A stretch of DNA of 5,800 nucleotides from Dehalococcoidia bacterium (GTDB lineage Bacteria > Chloroflexota > Dehalococcoidia > SHYD01 > SHYC01): positions 1-5,800 of the forward strand of contig JAENIT010000156.1 of the NCBI GenBank assembly GCA_016844365.1, written 5' to 3'. Below, piece after piece: positions 1 to 5,341 of this stretch. The position numbers and the translations under genes were made by a program. Position 1 is the stretch's first letter. Each line of letters opens with the position of its first letter. Under the pieces are notes generated by a model. That model did not search any database. It was given only the letters and a program-made list of their open reading frames with translations, and had not been told where the DNA came from.

Positions 1-1233
1 GACTGCGCCCTTGCGCCCTTTGCTCTCAGGTCTTCCCAGCCAGCAGTGGAGCCCTTCCTGGCCACCCTCTATGGAACGCCGAGGGATCCCGGTCTCGACC
101 TGCCTCAACTATTGAAGCTCGGCGACATGGTGGAGGCTATTGCCCCTCTGTACCGGGACTTCCTGGACACTACTAAGTTGGCGGTTATAGACACCGGAGT
201 CCTCGCGCACCAGACACCCGGTGGGATGATGAGCAATCTGGTTGCCCAACTCAGAGAGGCTGGCGCTCTGGACCGCATCCAGGAGGTGTACGAGGAGCTA
301 CCCAGGACACGTAAAGATCTGGGGTATCCACCCCTGGTGACACCTACCAGCCAGATTGTAGGAGTGCAGGCGGTTCAGAACGTTCTCTTTGGACGGTACA
401 CTCTGGTTTCTGGGCAGGTGAAGGACTACGTGTACGGACTCTATGGCAAGCCGCCGATGCCAATAGATCCTGAAGTCCAGAAAATCGCCCTGAAGGGGTA
501 CGAGCGAGGTGAAGAGCCCATAACATGCCGCCCCGCAGACATCCTGGACCCCGAGATGGAGCTGGCAGCGGACGCCACCAAGGAGATCTCCCAGACCCTG
601 GAGGACCAGCTCATCTACGCCCTCTACCCCACAACGGGCATGCGCTTCCTGAGATGGAAATATAACCTGGAGCCAGCGCCCGATGATGTCAAACCCAAGA
701 CCATGGAGGATGTGAAGCGGGAGGAGGAGCTAGTTGCCAAGGCTAGAGCCGGCCTTATGGTGAATGCCCCGAATAATGAGGATGCGCCGCCTAAGGGCTC
801 CGGTTCGCGCACCTTCCATGTCTACGTCGGGGAAGAGTATTATAAGGTGGACGTAGAGGCCGCTAACGGCCGGCCTGTGGTTACCGGAATTTCTCCTGCG
901 CGGCGCCAGCCAGCGCCCACTCGCCAGGCAGCACCCGAACCCCGTCCCAGAGCGGGGTCGCAGCCCCCTGTCACTACGACACAATCGACTTCTGTAACCC
1001 TGAAGGATGGTGAGGTAGCCATAGAGGCTCCCATGCCGGGCATAGTCATAAAGTTCACCGCAGAGGTAGGAGCAACGGTAAAGGCCGGAGACACTGTAGT
1101 CATTCTTGAGGCGATGAAGATGCAGCAGTCCTTGGCCTCCCCCATAGACGGGGTGGTCAAAAGCCTCGATGCGGAGCCAGGCTCTAGAGTTGTCCGGGCC
1201 CAGGTCCTAGCGGTGATATCCAGGGCAACTTAG
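1..1233 (+). CDS. pycB: Pyruvate carboxylase subunit B (carboxyltransferase plus biotinyl domain), 5' end outside window
   Basis: This biotin enzyme subunit transfers CO2 from carboxybiotin to pyruvate, giving oxaloacetate in the cytoplasm; a separate biotin carboxylase subunit normally charges the biotin. The frame is open from base 1, so 410 C-terminal residues are visible and the GTG at 46 is internal. In order: the end of the catalytic barrel (SSQPA, window residues 11-15), the conserved PYC/OadA region with HQTPGGMMSNL, LGYPPLVTPTSQIVG, KDYVYGLYGKPP and ITCRPAD, then a Pro/Ala/Arg-rich linker (about 295-325), then a biotinyl domain (about 330-410) with EAMKM. The biotinylated lysine is residue 373, codon 1117-1119. 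Oxaloacetate decarboxylase alpha and transcarboxylase share this layout. I prefer pyruvate carboxylase because the barrel end reads SSQPA, close to the TSQPS of pyruvate carboxylases as I recall them, and no decarboxylase beta or gamma gene follows. The family is certain; the exact reaction is less so. Confidence 0.88.
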   Translation, partial: DCALAPFALRSSQPAVEPFLATLYGTPRDPGLDLPQLLKLGDMVEAIAPLYRDFLDTTKLAVIDTGVLAHQTPGGMMSNLVAQLREAGALDRIQEVYEELPRTRKDLGYPPLVTPTSQIVGVQAVQNVLFGRYTLVSGQVKDYVYGLYGKPPMPIDPEVQKIALKGYERGEEPITCRPADILDPEMELAADATKEISQTLEDQLIYALYPTTGMRFLRWKYNLEPAPDDVKPKTMEDVKREEELVAKARAGLMVNAPNNEDAPPKGSGSRTFHVYVGEEYYKVDVEAANGRPVVTGISPARRQPAPTRQAAPEPRPRAGSQPPVTTTQSTSVTLKDGEVAIEAPMPGIVIKFTAEVGATVKAGDTVVILEAMKMQQSLASPIDGVVKSLDAEPGSRVVRAQVLAVISRAT

Positions 1234-1257
1234 ACCCCTGGCATGTAGTTTAGGCCC

Positions 1258-1278
1258 TGAATAATGGGAAATTATTCA
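1258..1278. promoter_or_regulatory. Perfect inverted repeat, candidate operator
   Basis: The arms TGAATAAT (1258-1265) and ATTATTCA (1271-1278) are exact reverse complements around the 5-base centre GGGAA. The element sits 24 bases after the pycB stop and about 60 bases upstream of the -35 box of the korA promoter. It is AT-rich and has no T-run after it, so it looks more like a binding site for a dimeric regulator than a terminator. The regulator is unknown. A weak hairpin at the end of the pycB transcript is the alternative. Confidence 0.45.
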
Positions 1279-1337
1279 CAATGATGACATCTCTGTTAAA
1301 GATGTGTATCATTTCCTTTTGGCAACCCGAGTTGCGA

Positions 1338-1366
1338 TTTACATAGGAAAACCCAAGGCATATAAT
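1338..1366 (+). promoter_or_regulatory. Sigma70-type promoter for korAB
   Basis: TTTACA (1338-1343, 5 of 6 to consensus) and TATAAT (1361-1366, 6 of 6) are separated by exactly 17 bases. Transcription would start near 1372, giving a leader of about 28 bases that holds the Shine-Dalgarno site at 1387-1391. It lies inside the in-frame 5' extension of korA, which argues against any start upstream of it. Confidence 0.75.
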
Positions 1367-1386
1367 ATCAGAGTACAAATAAAGTC

Positions 1387-1391
1387 TGAGG
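1387..1391 (+). promoter_or_regulatory. Ribosome binding site that decides the korA start
   Basis: TGAGG lies 8 bases before the ATG at 1400. I see no comparable Shine-Dalgarno match before the GTG at 1304, the most upstream start considered in this frame. Confidence 0.65.
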
Positions 1392-1399
1392 TTAATGGC

Positions 1400-3145
1400 A
1401 TGACAATGACGTTACCTGACATCACCTGGCTGATTGGAGGGCCTCAGGGCAGTGGTATCAACGTTGCGGCTGAGGTATTTGCTAAGTCATGGACCCGGGT
1501 CGGGTACCGGGTCATTGCCAACATCGAGTTTCACTCCAACATCGAGGGTGAACACAGCTATTACAGAGTTCGGGTAAGTGAAAAGAACCGTGGTCTCCTT
1601 TCGGAGCGGGTTCACGTCGCCGTCGCCTTAGATGAAGAGAGTATCTTAGGTGACCACCACGGCGAATTCAAGGAACACGAAGGCCACCTGAAAGAGCTTG
1701 TTCCTGGAGGCGTCTTGGTATATGACGCCTCGATAAAGCTGAAACGGGTCGGTCTCAGAGACGACATCCATTATGTGGAAGTCCCCTATGACGAGATACT
1801 GCGCAAGATGCTGGTAGATATGGGCAGGGGGAGCGAGTTTAACAACCTGCGCATTATCAGGAACACCGTGGCCGTCGGCGCTTCCTTGGCCGCCCTTGGG
1901 CTGGATAACGTGCATTACGAAGAGACGGTTAAGCGCTCCATCCGTCGAGTGGAGCTAGGCGAGATCAACGCCCTGGCCGCCAGGGCAGGATTCGATTACG
2001 CTCGTGAGACTCTCGGCGGTACGGCACAATTTGATCTGCCCAAGGTGAATAAGCCTCAGGTAGCTCCTCTGTTCATCCGAGGGATAGAGGCAACGGGCAT
2101 TGCTAAGATTAAGGCCGGCCTAGACCTCCAGACCTATTACCCCATAAGCCCTTCCACCGACGAAAGCGTCTTCTTAGAGATCAGGGCCAAGGACTTCGAT
2201 ATGGTAGTAGTTCAAATGGAGGACGAGGTAGCCTCCATCAACGCTGTAGTGGGCGCCGCTCACGCTGGCGCCAGGTCCGCCACCTCCACCTCCGGGCCCG
2301 GGTTCTCCCTCATGGCCGAGGGGATGGGATTTGCCTCCCTCACCGAATCGGCAGGGCCTGTGGTATTCCTGTGGCAGCGGGGTGGCCCCAGTACTGGCCT
2401 CCCCACCCGCTTCGAGCAGGCTGACTTACGCTTCGCCCTCCAGCCAGGGCATGGTGAGTTCTCCCATATTGTGGTGGCTCCAGGTGATATCCAGGAGATC
2501 ATAGAGGATAGCTATGAGGTCTTCAACTGGACCGATCGCTACCAGCTTCCCGCCGTTGTAATGCTGGACAAGTCCCAGTCCTCTGGTTACAGTACTGTTG
2601 ACGAACTGAAGTTCGACCACCTGCCACCTATTGATCGGGGAGCGCGCTTTGTGCCTAACGGCGACTATCTGAGATACGAGTTCACTGAGACCGGCATCAG
2701 CCCTAGGGCCAACCCTGGGGGAAAGCTGGCTCTAGCTGATAAAGAGATCCCTTCCCATCGGAAGATAGGATTTTACGGACCCAAGGACGCAGACGTAACC
2801 CTGATTGCATGGGGATCGGTGAAGCCTCAAATCCTCGACGCGCTTGAGATCCTGGAGCGGGAAGATGGCGTAAAGGCCAATTTCTTACAAGTACGCCTCC
2901 TTCGCCCCTTCCCAGTGAACGAAGTCACAGAAATACTGTCCAAGGCCAAGCGCACCATCTTAGTGGAAGTAAACTACTCCGGGCAGCTAGGCAACCTGAT
3001 ACGGGAAGAGACTGGTATTGATATTGGACAACGGGTGTTGAAGTTCGACGGTCGACCCTTCTCCGAGGAGGAGTTGCTGGACGGCCTGCGTACGGCACTG
3101 AAGACTGGAGACAAGCGCGTCCCCGTCTCCCACCTGTTGCCCTAG
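1400..3145 (+). CDS. korA: 2-oxoacid:ferredoxin oxidoreductase, alpha subunit with fused N-terminal gamma domain
   Basis: This is the large subunit of the cytoplasmic enzyme that interconverts a 2-oxoacid (2-oxoglutarate, possibly pyruvate) plus CoA with acyl-CoA, CO2 and reduced ferredoxin. It has 581 residues. The gamma domain comes first (about 8-195, with GGPQGSG at 13-19). The alpha pyrimidine-binding domain follows (about 225-430), with YPISP at 247-251, TSGPGFSLM, and QRGGPSTGLPTR at 326-337. The C-terminal domain II runs from about 458 to the end. No ferredoxin-like delta domain is present, so this is the two-subunit type known from Sulfolobus. An upstream GTG at 1304 would add 32 residues but lies before the promoter, and the extension resembles nothing in the family. 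The korB ATG follows 19 bases after the stop, so the two are co-transcribed. The usual YPITP motif has Ser for Thr. The family is certain; the main substrate is not. Confidence 0.93.
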   Translation: MTMTLPDITWLIGGPQGSGINVAAEVFAKSWTRVGYRVIANIEFHSNIEGEHSYYRVRVSEKNRGLLSERVHVAVALDEESILGDHHGEFKEHEGHLKELVPGGVLVYDASIKLKRVGLRDDIHYVEVPYDEILRKMLVDMGRGSEFNNLRIIRNTVAVGASLAALGLDNVHYEETVKRSIRRVELGEINALAARAGFDYARETLGGTAQFDLPKVNKPQVAPLFIRGIEATGIAKIKAGLDLQTYYPISPSTDESVFLEIRAKDFDMVVVQMEDEVASINAVVGAAHAGARSATSTSGPGFSLMAEGMGFASLTESAGPVVFLWQRGGPSTGLPTRFEQADLRFALQPGHGEFSHIVVAPGDIQEIIEDSYEVFNWTDRYQLPAVVMLDKSQSSGYSTVDELKFDHLPPIDRGARFVPNGDYLRYEFTETGISPRANPGGKLALADKEIPSHRKIGFYGPKDADVTLIAWGSVKPQILDALEILEREDGVKANFLQVRLLRPFPVNEVTEILSKAKRTILVEVNYSGQLGNLIREETGIDIGQRVLKFDGRPFSEEELLDGLRTALKTGDKRVPVSHLLP

Positions 3146-3164
3146 TTAAAATAAGGAGAGTGGT

Positions 3165-4100
3165 ATGGCAATTCAGACCCTAAGTATGCGGGATTTCAGA
3201 ACCGAGGTCCACAACAACTGGTGCGCGGGCTGTGGAGACTTCGGGATTCTGGCCTCTATCCAGCAGGCCCTAGCCGAGCTTCAGATCCCGCCGCACATGG
3301 TAGCGGTAATATCGGGCATAGGGTGTTCAGGCAAGGCCCCCCACTACATCAACGCTACGGGTCTGCACACCCTCCACGGTCGAGCCGTGCCCGTAGCTAC
3401 CGGGGTCAAACTGGCCAACCCCAGCTTAACAGTCCTGGCTGTGGGTGGTGATGGAGATGGCTACGGCATTGGCGCTGGCTACTTTGTGAACGCTGGACGG
3501 CGTAACATCGACATGACCTATCTGGTCTTTGACAACGAGGTCTACGGCCTCACCAAGGGTCAGCCCTCCCCAACCCTCCAGCGCGGCGAGAGGAGGAGGT
3601 CAATGTCGACCCCCGCCATCCAGGATGGCATTAATCCCCTGGCCCTGGCCGCTGCCGCCGGCTACACATTCATCGCACGAGGCTATGCGCTGGAGCCCAG
3701 GCGCCTCTCTAAGCTTATAGCCGAGGCCATTAACCACAAGGGCACCTCCTTCGTAGACATCCTTCAGACCTGCCCCATTTACAACGATGTCCACACCAAG
3801 GAGTGGTACTCGGCCAAGAGTGAGGCCGGTCCCCGCCTCTACTGGCTGGATGAAACCGACTACAATCCTACAGTTCAGGACCCCAGCGACGTGGACGAGG
3901 TTATAGCCAAGAAGGTCCAGGCCATTGCCAAATCCTATGAGTTTGGAAACCGCATCCCTCTGGGCGTACTCTACCGCATCGACCTTCCCACTTACGAGGA
4001 GGGTCTCGCGGTCGGTCGTCCCGACTTCGGCGGTGTGCCTCTGGTAAACAGAGATCACACCAATAGGGACGTATCCGCTCTAATCCAGGCTTTGCGATAG
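3165..4100 (+). CDS. korB: 2-oxoacid:ferredoxin oxidoreductase, beta subunit (thiamine diphosphate and 4Fe-4S)
   Basis: This is the catalytic partner of the preceding alpha subunit; it binds thiamine diphosphate and the single 4Fe-4S cluster that passes electrons to ferredoxin. It has 311 residues, normal for the family. Cluster ligands are all present: C20 and C23 (WCAGCGDFG), C54 (GIGCSGK) and C203 (QTCPIYND). The cofactor and Mg site is visible as GGDGD (94-98) with DNEVYGLTKGQ (123-133). K57, three residues after C54, matches the position of a lysine tied to 2-oxoacid choice in the Sulfolobus enzyme, as I recall. The stretches HTLHGRA, ATGVKLANP and GYTFIARGYA look closer to archaeal enzymes than to KorB of aerobic bacteria. 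AAGGAG at 3153-3158 sits 6 bases before the ATG. A strong stem-loop follows directly. 2-oxoglutarate is favoured as substrate because icd is nearby, but broad specificity is possible. Confidence 0.93.
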   Translation: MAIQTLSMRDFRTEVHNNWCAGCGDFGILASIQQALAELQIPPHMVAVISGIGCSGKAPHYINATGLHTLHGRAVPVATGVKLANPSLTVLAVGGDGDGYGIGAGYFVNAGRRNIDMTYLVFDNEVYGLTKGQPSPTLQRGERRRSMSTPAIQDGINPLALAAAAGYTFIARGYALEPRRLSKLIAEAINHKGTSFVDILQTCPIYNDVHTKEWYSAKSEAGPRLYWLDETDYNPTVQDPSDVDEVIAKKVQAIAKSYEFGNRIPLGVLYRIDLPTYEEGLAVGRPDFGGVPLVNRDHTNRDVSALIQALR

Positions 4101-4102
4101 GC

Positions 4103-4134
4103 ACTAGAGGAGGCTGAATAGCCTCCTCTAGTTT
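4103..4134 (+). terminator. Stem-loop terminator of korAB
   Basis: A perfect 13-bp stem (4103-4115 with 4120-4132, arm ACTAGAGGAGGCT) closes a GAAT loop and is followed by a short T-run interrupted by CG. It begins 3 bases after the korB stop. The stem is strong and the T-tract poor, so termination may be partial or helped by a factor. Confidence 0.75.
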
Positions 4135-4157
4135 CGTGTATAAATAGATTCACTATC

Positions 4158-4204
4158 AATAGCAGAGACGCCGTGCAGCCTGGGGCTGGGCTCTTTGCTA
4201 TTTT
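4158..4204 (+). other. Nested foldable element in the korB-lipoprotein gap
   Basis: An outer stem pairs AATAGC (4158-4163) with GCTATT (4197-4202) and continues as AGAG (4164-4167) with CTCT (4191-4194) across a TT bulge. An inner hairpin pairs CAGCC (4176-4180) with GGCTG (4184-4188). A short T-run ends the outer stem. It could be a second terminator behind the korB one, a leader element for the lipoprotein gene, or chance. No promoter with good spacing was found in this gap. Confidence 0.35.
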
Positions 4205-4324
4205 GGTGTTAGCGGGTTGATACCACCGTGGTGATGTCCTGCCTATAGCGCTACACAAGCTTATAAACGATAACAAGCTACAAACCAGCTCAACATCCCT
4301 TAAATACAATATTGGAGGGTCTAA

Positions 4325-5104
4325 GTGACAAGGTATCAATGGCTGCGAGGCCTGGTGCTCTTAACAATAACGATCTTTCTAGCCTGCTCACCAGCGGCCA
4401 AGGAAGACTCTCAGACGAAGGGGTCGCCGGCATCCCCATCAGCAGGGAAAGATCAGGCACCCTCTACTCAGGAGAAGCCCAGCAAAGCGACGGAACCCTC
4501 TTTTCTAGACCTGGTTAAGCAATCTAAGGCGACCACCTACAAGGTGACCTATAAGATGTCGGGGACAGATAGTGGACAGAGCATCTCTGGGGAACAGACC
4601 TGGTACTCTAAGCCGCCAAAGACTCGCTTTGATATCTCCATGACCGATGGTGCGCAGAAGGGATCGGCTTCCATGTACCTATTGGAGGACAGCATGTATA
4701 TGTGCACCTCGGAGCGGGGCGAGAGCATGTGCCTGAAGATGGCCAAGCCACAAGCGATGCAGCAGAACCAGGGAGCCCGGATGCAGGAGCAAATACAGAG
4801 TAACCCCGAACAATTTGACACGACCTACCAGGGGACTCGTCAGATCGCCGGGCAGACAGCCAACTGCTTCGCGATAAAAGCCAAAAAGAGCACTGACCCC
4901 AGCCTTACAGAAGGGACTTTTTGCCTCAGTACGCAAGGTGTCCTCCTCCTGATGCAAAGCAAGGGCCAGGGCTCCGAACTGAATATGGAAGCCACAGCTT
5001 TTAGCACTGCCGTAAGTGATGGCGACTTCAAGTTACCAGCCCAAGCGATGGATATGCCTCAGATGCCCGTGATGCCAGGCGGGATTCCTGGTGGGCCCAG
5101 GTAG
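4325..5104 (+). CDS. Secreted lipoprotein of unknown function, paired cysteines and Met-rich tail
   Basis: I do not recognise a named family. The 259 residues start with a short basic segment, a hydrophobic core (9-20) and the lipobox FLAC with C21 as the lipidated cysteine, so it should be anchored on the outer face of the membrane. A Ser/Pro/Lys/Glu-rich linker (22-57) leads to a domain of alternating beta-like strands (about 58-240; YKVTYKMS, EQTWYSKPPKTRFDIS). This is reminiscent of LolA/LppX-type lipid-binding folds; that link is inference. Four more cysteines (127, 136, 181, 200) look like two short-range pairs that could form disulfides. Methionine is frequent (16), with four in residues 242-250, before a Pro/Gly end. 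The start is GTG, with GGAGGG at 4314-4319 five bases upstream. It has its own gaps on both sides, so it probably forms a separate transcription unit. Confidence 0.85.
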   Translation: MTRYQWLRGLVLLTITIFLACSPAAKEDSQTKGSPASPSAGKDQAPSTQEKPSKATEPSFLDLVKQSKATTYKVTYKMSGTDSGQSISGEQTWYSKPPKTRFDISMTDGAQKGSASMYLLEDSMYMCTSERGESMCLKMAKPQAMQQNQGARMQEQIQSNPEQFDTTYQGTRQIAGQTANCFAIKAKKSTDPSLTEGTFCLSTQGVLLLMQSKGQGSELNMEATAFSTAVSDGDFKLPAQAMDMPQMPVMPGGIPGGPR

Positions 5105-5191
5105 AGCAGGGTACTAAGGGGAGGGTTCTGTTCTTCAGGAAGTGAGCCTGCTTTCTTGCACTCGCCCTATCCTCTAAGGGAATGGCATAAA

Positions 5192-5227
5192 TATAAGACC
5201 GCATATAGGCAATGTAGGGGTCTTGTA
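5192..5227. repeat. Inverted repeat in the lipoprotein-icd gap
   Basis: TATAAGACC (5192-5200) pairs with GGTCTTGTA (5219-5227) over 9 positions with one G-T wobble, around an 18-base loop. No T-run follows. The rest of the 5105-5341 gap shows no convincing ORF, tRNA or clear promoter. This may be a folded 3' end of the lipoprotein transcript, a regulator site, or chance. Confidence 0.3.
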
Positions 5228-5250
5228 GAAAGGGAAATGGCCATTGCGTG

Positions 5251-5270
5251 AGATCTGATCCCCAGATTTT
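5251..5270 (+). terminator. Weak terminator-like hairpin after the lipoprotein gene
   Basis: ATCTG (5253-5257) and CAGAT (5263-5267) pair around ATCCC, extended by a G-T and an A-T pair, and run into TTTT (5267-5270). The stem is short and low in GC, so it is at best a weak terminator before icd. Confidence 0.25.
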
Positions 5271-5328
5271 ATGGCTTTATCTTGGCACGGCCACTTTCAT
5301 TTGCGTAAACAACGTAGTATAAGCAAGG

Positions 5329-5334
5329 AAGGAG
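5329..5334 (+). promoter_or_regulatory. Strong ribosome binding site that fixes the TTG start of icd
   Basis: AAGGAG lies 7 bases before TTG 5342 and is preceded by a second AAGG (5325-5328). The icd frame has a stop (TAG) at 5315-5317 and no ATG or GTG between there and 5342, so TTG is the only start that fits. Confidence 0.8.
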
Positions 5335-5341
5335 AACCACC

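Noticed and set aside
840..1160. Minus-strand ORF of 106 codons
   Set aside because: It is antisense to the linker and biotinyl domain of pycB; composition alone explains it.
46..1233. GTG at 46 as the start of the biotin enzyme gene
   Set aside because: The frame is open to base 1, and the residues before 46 (ending SSQPA) match the conserved end of the carboxyltransferase barrel, so the gene continues upstream of the window.
1258..1278. ArgR box or FNR/CRP site
   Set aside because: The TGAAT and ATTCA ends recall an ArgR box, but they are 11 bases apart instead of about 4; the FNR/CRP core and spacing are also absent.
1304..1399. N-terminal extension of korA from GTG 1304
   Set aside because: A near-consensus promoter lies within it, it has no good ribosome binding site, and family proteins begin close to the ITWLIGGPQGSG stretch.
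3600..4058. Minus-strand ORF of 152 codons
   Set aside because: It lies wholly inside korB, which has all its cofactor and cluster residues; the antisense product resembles nothing I know.
4217..4249. TTGATA (4217) with TATAGC (4244) as a promoter
   Set aside because: The spacer is 21 bases, too long for a sigma70-type promoter.
4305..4310. TACAAT as the -10 box for the lipoprotein gene
   Set aside because: Transcription would start at about 4317, within the Shine-Dalgarno site, leaving almost no leader.
4312..4518. Short plus-strand ORF overlapping the lipoprotein start in another frame
   Set aside because: It overlaps the lipoprotein reading frame almost from its start, uses the lipoprotein's Shine-Dalgarno region as coding sequence, and has no recognisable domain.
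5318..5323. TATAAG as the -10 box for icd
   Set aside because: No acceptable -35 box lies 16-18 bases upstream, and the transcript would start inside the ribosome binding site.
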